This document shows positions 15,501-29,700 of a stretch of 64,000 nt of DNA, piece by piece. The stretch is taken from positions 65,399,245 to 65,463,244 of the forward strand of contig CM060175.1 in the NCBI GenBank assembly GCA_030549775.1, in the 5' to 3' direction. Both the position numbers and the translations under genes were made by a program. This DNA comes from Tamarix chinensis (lineage: Eukaryota > Streptophyta > Magnoliopsida > Caryophyllales > Tamaricaceae). Below the pieces are notes generated by a model, which searched no databases, was not told the origin of the DNA, and saw only the letters and a list, made by a program, of their open reading frames with translations. Numbering within the stretch: position 1 is the stretch's first letter; each line of letters opens with the position of its first letter.

Positions 15501-18500
15501 GTACAATGTTGTCAAGATTGAGAATTTACGTAGAATCGACAAAGGCACGTAGAATCATATCATAAAATCATATCGTAGTATTGGATCAGAAGATCCTACG
15601 AAAATAGCATAAATAGTATGTCTTAAGGCCTGTATGCTACAAAGTATTTACATGCTTGTATGCTACAAAGTATTTACATTTAAAGTTAAATAACACCAAA
15701 AACTTTTTAGTTAAGCTTTCAAATAGTTAAATAATTGAGTTCAACATGAAAACAAACGCAAAGCAAGAACAACTTATTTTTCCTTTTTGTTTAATACTCA
15801 AGTTTAGCACAAGATAGTACTAGAAACTTAACAGCAAATCACAGAGCAACATATAAAAATTAAATGCATAAAAACTCTACATAAAACGAGAAGAAACCCA
15901 TTAGAACAAAGCACAAAGCTCTTGAATTAGAATCATAACTACAAAAAACATTCATCCCAAAACACTAAACAAAATTATTAATTTGTTATGCAAGCTTCGA
16001 ACTAAGACAGAAAAAAATAGAGTAGTCGGGTCCAAATTACATACTTTCTAGAAAAACCTATGACAAATTTAAGAAGGAAAAAATAAATAAACTTTGCAGG
16101 TGCTACTATAGTTGGATTGTTGGAGTTTACGGTCGTTGTTGAATTATTGAAGTTCAAAGCAGCCACTGCATTATTATAGATCAATGTTCATTGTCATTGC
16201 TCGTCTTGCCATGATGAACACAAAGATTTGATTTTGGGAGAAGAGGAAAATTGATGATAGAAAAGAGAACGGCTAGATGAGGACCTCAAGGAATGAATGA
16301 AAGAGATGAGAATAAGACTCAAAATATTCAAGCTAAGGTTATTCGGTAAAAATATATATATATATTATTTTTAAGCTAAAATGGCGCTTGGTTAGAATCG
16401 GTAGATATTACAACTAATCTTGATCCAATCCTACTGCCCTCCAAATTCAGAAAGTGGTGTTTGGCTGGCATTGGTACGATCAATTGTAGGATTGCAATCC
16501 CCCCAATATTGACCGATCTTGCTATCCGACCAATTCTACTATCCATCAGATCGATTTGGTACTTCTGGATCAACTATGATTTTCATAACATTGAGTATAT
16601 GTCTATAAACCATAGTTTTAAAAGCGGATTGGTAACTATAATTTCGTGACTTGTCCAACTGAATAATGGGATTTGAAATCAACTGAATAAAGGGTAAGAG
16701 GAGTTCCTGGCCTATAAATTTTAGCTACTCCAAAGATGGGTCCATAAAATTAAAAAAGCCCTATCCTAAACCTAAGTCTTCATCACTATTTTATTCAAAT
16801 CTCATCTTTTCCATTTCACCCTCTGAAATTTTGAGAGCATCTCTCCTTCCCATTTTTCAAAAACTCATCTCTCTCTTGAGTCTTACCTTGTCTCCTTGTT
16901 TCTCCACATGTTAGAACTTATTGTGAATGGAGGATAAGGAGAGTTCATAGCTTCAACCATTGACCACAGTATTAAGATCAAACGCATATCATCTATTCTA
17001 TGTTTTCTATTCCTTGCATCTTTGTCTCTTTTATGATTCAAGGGGTCGTGAAGTTGGTTTGGTGTTGAAGTCATTGTCCTCAAAGGTCATCGATATCATT
17101 ACATCTGATGTTGTCTAACTTCCAACGATTGCTAAAAAATATGAGCACTTGGTCTCTATTCATTTGGACAGAAAAAATGTTGAAGGGAAGAGGGAAAACT
17201 ACTTTATCATCCTTTACTAAACTAGTCCAATAACGGTTTTCTAAAAATTAGAACGGTTGCTTAACCGGTTTATTTGGTTATCCTAACCGGCAACGTGACC
17301 AATTCACCGATTCTCCAAACAAGCTAGTCCGATAGACTTTAAGTACTATAATATAAATTAAATTGATAAAGACATTATTTTACTAAAAGATTCCTGCTAA
17401 TAACTAATATTTAATTAATATGTCGATGATTGTTCGGCCCTCTTAATAGGAGATGCGCTAATACTCCTCTCATCATCATCAAAGCTTGCCCTCAAGCTTG
17501 AAGTATGGGTAACACTTCTTAGATACCTGAATATGTCTCTTAATCCATCTAACATGATACTAAACCAGCAAGTAGCAACTCCATAACCCTATCAATATAT
17601 ATGTAATCCTGAATTTGCTTGGACAATGGAGGAATTTGCTCTTCCTCTAGCACAACCAAGAAGGGAGCTTCAACCAAGGCTAGCCTAAGACCACCAGTAT
17701 CTCACCCCACTTGATGATGTAAAGGTATACACATGTAACAAACTCTAATAGGGACATCCAGACATGTTGCAGTCATCCAACACTAGCAATCTGAAGATGG
17801 AAGGTGACTATGGAAGCTAAGCTAATATAGCAAGAAGCATTAGAAGGTTTGATATGAATCGGAAGTGTCGAGCTTACTACCGAGCAAAAACCATAAGGAT
17901 CGAAAGCCTAAAAGGATCTTTAATCCCATAACAAGTAAACAAAGGAATAGTCTCTCCATGATATGATGATCCATGTTCCAATCATTTCGTCCTCCCATAC
18001 GCTCTTCTGGTGCACAGGTCTAATAAGTGTGCCCAAATTAGATGAAGTGTCATAAGCTAGTCCCACTAAGGTGATGGATTTGAATGGGTTGCACCGATGA
18101 TATCTACTACAAATCTAGGTGCTCGGATGGGTCCTTCCTCCTCCAATGATCTAAGGGAGCAGGCTCATTCGGAGCTGGAATCAAAGACAAACAAAAGGGG
18201 AAGGTGATAGAGTGCCTTAACTAGGGGCACTAAGCCCACTCGGAGAGGCAAACATCAGTGGAGACTTCAAGACGATACAAAATCCTTTAATCTACATTGT
18301 AGGTCTGATTGTGGAGCCTTGGCAGTAGGCAATAAAATAGCGGTAGCGGTGTCGCGGCATCAGAACTTCGCGAATGATAAATTATGTGCTACAGTTGTTG
18401 CGACTATATACTCTAATTATTATTTATTGATCATTTGAATATAAATATTCAACAAACTCATATTTTATATTATATTCGAAGTATTTAACTGAGTCACTAG

Positions 18501-21500
18501 ATGTTAAATTGTCTTAATAACCCTAAATTTGACTTAGAATGAAAAAATACATGTTATCTAGTAGTACATGTAAAGGTAATAAATTGCAATACTTTATTAT
18601 AATATGTATAGTAAATAAATAAGAAGAAATTATCATACATGTTTTTTTTTATTTAAGAATTCTCAATAAATTCGAATTTATTGGCAACTTATCCCAATTT
18701 ATCACCGATGTTTTGGATTTATTGACCATACCGATTTATCGGTGACTTACCGACTTATCAGCCAATAAAATGTAAAAATTTTAGACCATATTATATCGGT
18801 AATTTAACGTCGCGGCTGACCTTAAAACCACAAAATAGCAGCCGATACGTTATAGCAGCACCACTATTTAATTGTATGCTTTGCAGGACGCTGGCACTAG
18901 TGGTGGTGGTGATGTGATCAGTGGAGAAAGGAAGAGTAGTGGAGTAGTGGTAGGGTGCGAAAAAGGGGTGGCAATAGTGATGGGAGTGGCTGCAAAGGCC
19001 TATTAGGGCTAGGTTGTTGGGGCTAGGCAAGTGGGTGCAGTAGCCCTGTGGAGGTGGCGACAAGGACGGTAAGGCATAAAAAGAAGTTTTTTGTGAGTAG
19101 TGGAGGGATTGGTGATGTTCAGGAGGGGCATGAATGTGGTAACTAAGTTTAGCGATGTGGCTGAGGCTTATTTGGGGGTTGGGAGTGGTTAATGGTTATC
19201 AGGAAAGGAGCATGAGGGTCAACAAGGGTGCATCGGCTGTCAATGTGGTGTGGCAAGACAACGGTGGTGGTCTTAAGGGTGGTTGTTATAGGCAGCAAAG
19301 AAGCGTAAGGTTGGGGGAAGGGGACCCAACAAAGGCTAAGAAAGCTACCAGAGGCTTCACCAGAGCCCTACGGGCCTAGGGTGCCATTGCTAGTGGTGCA
19401 AGGTAGTTGGCAGCAAGGGTTGTGTCAACAATTGCCTTTCTCGCCCCCATTCTTCTCGAATAATTTTGAGTATCTAATTTAGTGTCTCCACTATCTAATT
19501 CTCAGTTATAAAATTGGGCTTTGACACCAATTTGGTATGTTAAGGAAGAAGAGCTTACACAACTCAACTTTGCCGCTATCTCTAGAACTAAACCTAGAAT
19601 ATTTTCCAATGCCAAAAGAAAATAAGCTTCTTAATCTTATGAATATAATATCCTATTTATAACTAGACAAAATCAGCTAATATCTTTGAGTATCTAACTA
19701 AATATATAAACTTAATTAATAAAGATACTAATTACTATAAGAATCCTGCTAACATCTAATATGTAATGTATATGTTAATGAGTTTTTAAACCTCTTAATA
19801 GGGTGTGTGCTACACACACTATGTGAAAATGAAACAAACTATTCTCAGCATCTTGTGTTCCCCTTGCATGGAGAGGGATGTTGGGAAAAAGTGTAGACAC
19901 TATTAGTGGAGAAGTGTAAACACTATTTGAATGGTACAAATTGTCTTCTAAGAATACAACTCAAGCAAGTTATATTCTTTCAAGCAAATATCCATCATAT
20001 TTCATAGACAGAAAAAGGTTAAGAAAGAGAAGACACACAATAAATGAAGATAGCATAGGTAAGAATGGCACCCATCATGGAATAAGACTGACCTTATCTG
20101 CTGACCCGGTCACTACCAAACCAACATCCTGTGGCACAATCTTGACACTAGTAACCTGTCAAAGGGACAAGATATAAGCAAAGAAGTTCACCAACGACTA
20201 GCATCTAGTTAGCAAAAATGTCCGGAAAAAAGGGGAAATTTTGTTTTTTATATTTCTAAGAATAAAGCAAAGACCTTTTTAGAGTGACCACTTAGAGTAG
20301 ACACAATCTCCCCAGATGGTTGGTCAAAAATCACTGCGTTCGTATCAATTCCTCCTGTTACAACAATTGCCTTGTAAAAGGATAAAAAATTAGAATCAAT
20401 CAAATGATGTTATAAAGAAGAAACCAGCACAAATGACACATCTATGATGTTCAAAAGGCATCAAGCTACAATAACTAACCACAACTTGAGCATCATCCCA
20501 GAAAACAACAACGATTGAATTGTTCCATTCTAGGTGAAATTACATTGCTTAACCAGTATATGTTAAGAAAGTTTAATACTCACATGCACAAGACACTAAG
20601 TGCCAGCAGGAAGCCCAAATAGCAGATATTAGTCAACAACTGCAGTAAGGATAGAAATACAGATTGCAGACAATAAGTCATTTATGGACAGCTGGTCAGC
20701 ATACAGGACATCACCATAAATAGACAACCTCCATCCTATAATTTGTTAGTCCTTTATATCATCAGACTCAACAAAAATTAGTTTCTTCACAAAATGGCCT
20801 TCTCACATGCAAAGGCAAATTTACTATCATAAATGTGGATTACATAGGAATAAATACCAAATTCTAGACATGTCTTAATCAGTGTAGTATGGAAACATAT
20901 GAGGAGGCATGCTGTGAGTCCCGAAACATTTCGGAAACAAAAAAGTACATTAAATGGTTAAAAATGTCATGGAAACATTTCTCGACTTGTTATGTTACCT
21001 ATATAAAAAATTTAAAACTTAGTTGCTCAAGTTTATAGTCATCCCTGAACCAAGACTGCTCGCCCATCAACTTCAATCTGCTGCTCACCAACTTCTATTT
21101 GGTGTTGAACTTTGAATTACTAAACTTTGGTTTCACATTGATTTGCCACTGTTGGATTTTGTTTCCATTGACATCGTTTCAGCCATGAAAGAGTGGAGCA
21201 GAGGGAATTAGGCCAAGATAAAGGACTCAAGAGGAAAGGGAATCAGAAGAAAAGATGTGAAAGAGTGGCAGCTGTGGGTATTTGAGGATATGGAACTGTG
21301 GAAATCTAATTAGGTTTGGCTTTGGGGGCTCTATTTTTTTTGTGTTAGTCTCTTTTTGGACCAAATCCTCTCCTCACTATGAATTCTTTTTCATGGGATT
21401 TCATACAAAAACTTTATATAATAAAGTTTAAATCTATAATTATGTGTGAAACTGAAATAAAATAATTTAATTTAACATATATATATATATGGAGAATATC

Positions 21501-22491
21501 TAATGAGAACCACTATTCTATTTTGGTGAGAGTCACTTTTCTGTGAGAACTTGAGAACTTTCAATTTGAAGCATTAAATTAAAAATTAAGGGTTGAGATC
21601 AACAATAATGCTATAGTTGAGGAAAGTAACCTCAAAAAATGGTGGAACTACTCTCAGTGGGCAGAAGAAACTATAAAAATATAGTATTTGAGAATCAAGA
21701 AAAAAGATGGTAGCATTTTTATAAATATTATATTTTTATATTTCTAATCTGGAAATTACCCCATCATGTGGTGGAGTTCACCTTTAGTGGGTGGAAATAA
21801 ATATTAGCTCGGGAAACTATACTACTTGAATGTCAAAAAAGAAAAGAAAAAAAAGAGGATAGCATGTTTTTAATATTATGTATTTATGTTTTGGGTTAGG
21901 AATCTATGCTCAATAAGTGGGGAGAAAATTATTGTAAGAAACCCAAGAAACTAGAGGTTATCAATTTTCACTGCAAAGGTAATTCTCACTACATATGTCT
22001 CGTGTCTTTGTGTGTATAATATATGTATTTCAAACATTCCCTAATGTACTATTTATTGTTTCCCCACGTACCCAATTCTGCCTCATCCTGGTTTCTGTAC
22101 AACACTAATCTTAATGAATGCATTTTGTTGGTGTCCCCTTAAAAAGGCAGTTCATGGTGGACTTGGATTAAGTATTTATACAGTGTAATTCACTTTCTGA
22201 GGGGATTTGTGGAACTTCTATCCTAACCCTTGTTTGGGTATTTTAAAAGGAAACTTGTCATCTTCTCGAAAGTTTTTGAATCCCTTAAAAGAGGAACTTT
22301 CCAAATTTCACGTAATCAGTAGAATTTTGAAATTTTTCATTCAGGGAATTCAGAAACTTTGGAGAATATTATAACTTCAAAGATCCTTATGTATGAATTC
22401 CTTATGTTTATTCATATCCAAACAATAAATTTATAACTATGGAAATCTAAAAGTGAATCACTTTTAAAATCCCTTCAACCTTCCTCCCCAG

Positions 22492-22528
<37 letters not shown>

Positions 22529-23125
22529 ACACAAAGGAAAAAAAAATTGGCAGGAGATAGCACCTATGAAAATTACATCAATAGTAAACATCAGATGTCA
22601 CATAGGAAACCTCAGATTCAAGTGTAAGGTTTGACATTAGCAAGACTTCTCTATGCTTGCTCAGCTTGATAAGGAGAAAAGAGCCCAACTGAAGGAAGAA
22701 AAAAATGGGAAGTAAATTCTTACACTATAATCCGAGTTTCTCATCTTCCATATATGTCCACAGCAGAAGCAAACAATATATAATGCCAAATAGTTTAGTG
22801 TTGTGAGAGGATTTACAGAAAACAAAGAGGTCTGCTGATGAACCTTATCTAACTGAAGCAGCAAAAAGAGTTCAAATGAAATGGGATAGAAGTACAGAGA
22901 CAGCCTTTAAGCTGTAGCATATTTACCTCAACTTGGAGGAAGCACACCAAAAGGGCACCCTAATACAGCACATCCTGTTGCTTCCCTCTCACAGACCAGG
23001 ATTACGACTTTCTATAGAAAAATGTAAAGGTTGGATCATGACAAACACCCTAGCCACAGCAATTTCTTGATCCTACATCTGGTATTTAGCACATTTATGC
23101 TTTGGCTAATGGCCATGTTTCTGCC

Positions 23126-23201
<76 letters not shown>

Positions 23202-23795
23202 TTTCTCTCCCCTCCTCCTTCCTCCTCCAGATCTCTTCCCCACATCTACCTTTGTAGGCCTGTACCCCCACCCCAACCTACACTCCACTTTAAATGCAGC
23301 GGGAAGCAAAAGGGGTCTGATTAGACAAAAAATAATATGCCAACATACTAATTATCCATCCTATACTCAACCAAAGATAATGCAAAATACTATAGATCAT
23401 TTAAAAGAGAACTAAAAACAGTGGGACACATCACCACACAGCTACAGAGGAATGCAGGGATCTTAGCACAATTTGTGTCATAAAATCCATTGGAAAAAAA
23501 AAAGGAAAAAAAAAACAGAGATAAATATTGTGCAGGAAACCACATGGCAATTGGAACACTTTAGAAGTTACAATTCAATTAGATTTCAATTAACACAAGT
23601 TGATATACAAAGCAAAATTTGCAAGAGGTTACAACAAAAGCATCCACAAAGAAAATTACATAAAATTAAATAGCTTACCTTAGAGTAATTGATATCCATG
23701 GAAAGAACCCCTGGTTTGTTGGTCTTGTGAAGAGGATAACCAGCAATCTGAGTGTAGCGTTCTACATCATCAATAGGGGCTTGGGTTGAAGGTAC
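3530..23795 (-). CDS. PRP19: PRP19 exons 8-18: seven-bladed WD40 propeller (residues 195-522)
   Basis: Exon 8 supplies the lead-in [13 protein letters not shown] segment (here [20 protein letters not shown]). The blades follow: [14 protein letters not shown] (exon 9), [14 protein letters not shown] (exons 10-11), [14 protein letters not shown] (exon 12), [15 protein letters not shown] (exon 13), [14 protein letters not shown] (exons 14-15), [13 protein letters not shown] (exons 16-17) and [14 protein letters not shown] (exon 18). The typical SGTGK motif spans the exon 17/18 junction. In this family the propeller binds substrates and splicing partners. Blade boundaries often coincide with phase-0 introns, as in other plant PRP19 genes. 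Confidence 0.95.
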
Positions 23796-26700
23796 CTAGA
23801 AATCAAGCCCATGCAGGAAGCAAATGGAAGTCAGGACCCTAATAATAAATAGACAAATACGATGTCCAGCAAGAACAACTTACAAAAGTTATAAAACGTG
23901 TAAAGCAGCACAGTAATAGTCAAGCAATGTGCCAAAATTTACAGTATCCAAATTACCGTTCTCTTCTTTCGTTGTTGTGAAAGAGCTGCATTACAATCTG
24001 TTAGCTCGGTAATAATTTCATCTGAAATTCCTGGTCTATATTTCATTCCACCAGCTGCCAACTCATCTTCAGCAGCTACAAATGGGGGAGAAAAAAGCTA
24101 TTAGCTGCAAAGTGTTTTAAAAAACAGTAAGCAACAAAAGGTGGTATAGAAAATAAGGACCTCGTCTGCCATTACTCAGTGCAGGGGCTGCATTTGCAGA
24201 TATGGCTGAGGCAGGTATCTGTCTTTCAGCCTGCGCAAGTAGAGATCTTGCCTCATCCTTCTCTTTCTTCAGCCTTGCAATTACTCGGCAAGCAGCATCA
24301 TGCTGTCAACATATGACAGACCATATCACCATGCATAATTCAAAATAGCACAACTGATTAAACTCTGCTATTTATGAGAAAAACAAAAGGAAAACAAATG
24401 AATGTTGCCAATGTCACTGATGCAAAAGGAAAAACTATGGACTTCCATAAAGCATCCACAGTCCGTTCTGATTGTGGTTAACCTTGACCATATTAACTTG
24501 CATATAGCTGAGAGAATCTAGATAAGGTGAAGGTAGGTGAATGATTAAAATGTTGCTTGGATGATTAGGTTAACCCAGGTCAATATGACATATCCTTGTT
24601 TCAATTGAGGTTGTTAAAAATTATATTAATTAACATTTATACCCCCACTTAAGAGTGTTAAACTGATGAGTGCATATTTTGATATATTTTATAACTTTTT
24701 ATTCTAAACTTTTGGTCATTTAGCCAAATAATATGTGAGATTATTTATATTATTTATAATAATGTGCTTAAGTTGTAATAATCTCATATATATAAATTAT
24801 TTTCGGAATTTATGATGAAATTCACATGGGTTTTTGACAGCCTATGGTATTTTGAGCATAACTTTCAAAAACAAACTTGAATTTAGGTGATTCAAATTTC
24901 TATGTAAAGATAACATCAAGATCTACAACTTTTATTTCTAATGATTTTCCCTAAACTTAATTATATCAGGGTTATAAGTTAGCATAAAGTAATAACTAAA
25001 AAATAAATAAGATAGATATTTGATAGTAGAGTTTTTTTTACATTAAGTGTGGAAACTCCTTTAATTAATTAAAGATGGTCAATCTATTAATTAGACACAA
25101 TTATGATCACTAGCATAAAACACATAAGATAATTTATAAATCAAGCAATCAATTAATTAAATAATATAAAAAAATAGGGCTTCCCCATATCCCTGGTAAC
25201 ATAAAATTAGAACATACTATTAATTAAAATAAACATAATTAAATTAAATAAAGAATATAAATTATACATAAAATATTAAACCTGAAAAGATTAGAATATA
25301 AAATTATACCACTTCGGATCCAAAATCTATTCAAAAAATAGTGATGTAAAGGTCGACATCTTGGTGTTGTCATCATCGTTTATTGCCATCGTAGTTCCTG
25401 ATCTTTTTTGGCTCAATCCATTGGTCAGCTCTCCTCTTTTCTACTGTATTGAGATGTGTGTGTGTATAGGTATATGATAGCCCCACTTTTTATTCTGCTA
25501 TAGATCTTGTAGGTCCTATCTCTTTTTTCTTTTTTCTTTCTTTCTTCTTTCACTTCATCTTTCTATTCTCCAGTACAAATAGTTCCCTTTTTATGTTGAA
25601 ATTTTCCCTTTTTTTCGTTTCTTTTTTTACAATCAAATACCTATCTTATTAATTATTTTAGTTGTAAATTTATGCTAAATTATAACCCTGGTACAATTAC
25701 ATTTAGGTGAAGTCACTAAAAACAAAAGCTGTAAATCTCAATTTTATCTTTAATTTAAAACACCTATATCTGAGTTCGTAGTAAAAGTTATGGTCAAAAT
25801 ACCGCAGACTGTCAAAACCATGCGAATTTCATCATAAATTTTGAAAATAATTTAAATATATGAGATTATTACAATTTAAGCACATCATTATGAATAATAT
25901 AAATAATATCACATATTATTTAAATAAATGACCAAAAGTTTAGAATAAAAAGGTATAAAATATATAAAAATATGCACTCATCATAAACCCGTCTTCCTTT
26001 CATAATATTGCTCTCTTTCCATCCGCAACTTCCTTCTGTACTATTTGAAAAAAGATCTTTTTGATCAAACATATATTCTCTTACTGCCCACAATGCCAAG
26101 AAAACTTCAAATGTTATTCAAGCATGGGCGATTATTGACAGATCAATATGCAATATGTTACACTCCTTTATTAGCAAGCAATATACGCATTGTCCAGCCA
26201 GGTTCTCACAAGGAAATATTATCCCTAGATATTACTATATTATATTATATCCCAAGCTCACAAATAGCATTATATTCCTATATATTATTATATCAATATC
26301 ATTAGTTAGTGTCAAATAAGTGTCTAGCCCATATTATTTCTTTCGTAGATTTGATATTATTTAAAAATAATATTCAATCAGAAACTATTTATACTACTAA
26401 TTATCACTAGGTTACCAAAACTTATCTATAGATAATATTTTATGACAACCCTAGATAGGGTCTTTTGAGTTGTGGTATTGAATATAAGCTATTCAACACC
26501 CTCCTTATACCTATGTAACCAAGCTCACACTCTCTTATAATGTTTGCTCCTTGTCCGGTAGTTTGTCTTCATTCTCTATCGACTATGGGATACAAAACTT
26601 GAGATGATTTAGGAGGCTCTAGAAGGAACAATCCACATGCCCACATAATCCTTATCTTTATCACAATTTACTATAAAGTATTTTCAACAAATAAAAAATT

Positions 26701-29700
26701 ATTAAAGTACATATTCACAAAATCTGAAAACCATCATAATAAATTAGTATACAAAGACATTGCTATACAAGCAACAAAGGTTGTGTATCGCAAACAAATT
26801 ATTTCAACTTTATAATTCAATTGAGCTAATGTGATCCCTCAAGTTCTCCAAACTGAATAGTGAAAACCATCCTTATCTCTTATCACAATTCATCATAGAG
26901 TATTTTTAACAAATAAAATGTATTAAAGCACATACCCTCACATATCCACATAACTTTTTTCAATAGATTTAAGATTTCTAAATAAATTGCCGAGTTATCG
27001 ACGATTTATCACCGATATTTTCCGATTTATCAGGGATACTGATTTATCGGCAATTTACCGACTGATAAATATAAAATTTTAAAACCATAGCATATCGGTA
27101 ATTTCGCGTTGCGACTAACCTAACAATCACTAAATAGCAGCAACTACACTATAACGAAACCTCTATTTAATTGGATGGCCTGAACAACTTCAATGCCACT
27201 ACCAAAGACAACATGGTAGAGTCTCCCACGTAACATTGATCCACCATGGCAACAAGTTAATGAATTGTGTACAAGATGTGAGGGACAATTCTAGACGTAC
27301 ATCCTATCAAGGGACTTCATCCCAAACAACCTAAGACAGGCGAAAAGAAAGATGGTAGAAGGCACCTATGGTAGAATAGACTTTGAAAGAGAACCCATTG
27401 AAGAATGCAATGGACAAAGACTTTCTTGAGTCATAGATATAAGGACACACTGCAACAATTTGGGCTCAAATGATGGATCATCCAATGTCACCCTATGTGC
27501 ATGCCACTAACCTTTATATTTTCCTAAGCTCGACAATTATACCCTTAAGGTCAGGTTCCAACATCCATTTGACTTAACAATTTGTGTTGGAGAAGGCACA
27601 AGGTTGCAATGTCTAGAGTTTATAAGACAATTTCGATTCATGTAAGAGATTAAGTCTTTATGGTCAACTTATACAAAGTGCCATGGAATACAATAGAAGA
27701 TTATCCTTACATACTTAAGGAGCAACATTCCTTATAGGAAGCAAACAAGAGATGTGCAGATTGCTAGTAGCATGGAGGGGTTCCATGAAAAGCTTCTATG
27801 AACTTCAACAACTAAATTGGCATGTTTTTATAAATGAGGATCTTTTGGTATTGAATAAACTTAGTTGGGAAGTTGACAGATAGTTAGTTTTCAATTATTC
27901 AATGTTCTCTCTCTCTCTCTCTCTTCCTCCTCAACCGACTTGTCTCTCTCTTTTATACTCTTCTTATCATGTTTGTTTCATCTACCAACTATGGGACACA
28001 ATCGTCGAGGCAAATGAGCCTGGTCTAGAAGGAAGAAGGTCCAGTTTGGGTAACTTAAACATGATCTGAATCTAAAGTAATAATATAGTAGGTTGCACTT
28101 GTTTGGTAGCATACAATTAAATATCGGTTCCGATACACAATATCGACCGATATTTATCAAATTTTGGTTAGCCGATATGCGAAATTGACAATACACTACG
28201 AATTTAAAATTTCACGTATTTATCGGCGATATATCGGTTATTGACTAATATTTGCTGATATTTTACCGATATTTACCAATATTTGTTGATATTTACTGGT
28301 ATTTGCTAATATTTATTATGAAAAAAATAAAAAATAAAAATCACACCACGATATATAAAATATTGTTCACGACACTCCAATATCGCGACACCGCAACCGC
28401 GAGTTTATTGCTTGTTTGGTAGATATAAATTATTTACATATGAATGTGTCTCAAGTAATAATAGTGATTGGTAGCTTGTCAGATATAAAATGAATTGATG
28501 TATAATGATAATTTTAGACATATGAGTGGGTTAGTCGGGTTAATTAAAAAAGTATATTTTTATAATAAAAATAAATAGTATAAGATTTTTTTTGATATTT
28601 AGTTCAAATTGGTGAGACTTACTTATAAAATAATAATAAATTGTAAATAAGATGTACATAAAGAAAATAATCAAAAAATAATGAGGTAAAACAAACAATA
28701 TGAAATATATATTATTAGATAATACAAAACAATAAGGTTTATTAAATAGCACTTAAATGCATATGCCCAAAAGAACATTGTGGTCGAATCTTAAGAAGGG
28801 AATGGAAGACAAGAATGATAAAAGATTTAAAAAAAAAAAATCTACCAAAATGCATGAACTAGAAGGTAGAAGCTACAATTTACCATCCTACAAAGTATAG
28901 TGTCTCAGTCCTTGTAATAGCCAAACTTCAAATTTCAGTTTCATAGAGATGATTCGATTAAAATTTGCAAACCATTGTTTTTATTTTCTTACTACACATA
29001 ACACATGTGCGGAGAAAGTGACCAACAAACTACAAACCATAGCACATTAACAGTAAAAGGTGTTACATCCCTACATTATGGATAACACCATGGAAAGCAC
29101 TAGGCTAAAAAAGCTGGATATTACGCATGTCAGCGCTAATACCTGATACAAAGCATGGCTTAGCTCTTGCCTCGCAGTATGCAATTGTTGCTCTAATGTG
29201 AAATTTGATAACATCAAGCAATCCCATTCCTGCATTTAAAAGACACTAATTTTTTAGGAAAGAAAGTGATGGAAAATAAGACAATCAAGTATTCTGATAT
29301 AAATATAAGGTGGAAAGATAAGTTCATACAAATAATAAGATATGAATTGAGACACGTGATGTATGTAACTAAATGTAAAGCTACCGTATAAAAAGAAAAT
29401 TTGAAAAAAAAAAAAAAAAAGGTTTGCCCTCCATTCATGACACTAACACCTAATCAAAATTCAAAGTACCTATGCTTTGGACATTATTGCAGCATGGTAA
29501 CAACGATTAACATAAGTCCACAACAGTTAAACATGGTTGATAATTTCAGGAGGACCACAGAGTAGACATTATCATAAGAGATGATATAGAGACAGTTGAA
29601 CCATAGTATATAACATCTTAAGTGAGCAAAAAGTAAGTATCAGTAGAGTATTAATCGAGAGGGGAAACTAAAGCAGTTTGTAAGCATGTGTATCAGGGTC

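Larger units (their letters stand above)
20371..23678. other. PRP19 intron 8: AT-rich repeats, no gene
   Basis: The intron contains an AT dinucleotide run near 21478-21491 and a pair of diverged direct repeats at about 21640-21880, both with sequence like AGTGGGY(A/T)GAA followed by a GATAGCA-type motif. It also holds a 36-base poly(A) tract and a TC microsatellite, listed separately. No protein similarity was recognised. Confidence 0.5.

Noticed and set aside
16376..16649. Overlapping frames around GATCGATT-rich repeats
   Set aside because: The repeat-rich DNA is probably part of a non-autonomous insert, with no protein similarity on either strand.
23031..23324. 97-residue frame with a long Leu-Ser repeat
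   Set aside because: It is the TC microsatellite read as protein, inside a PRP19 intron.
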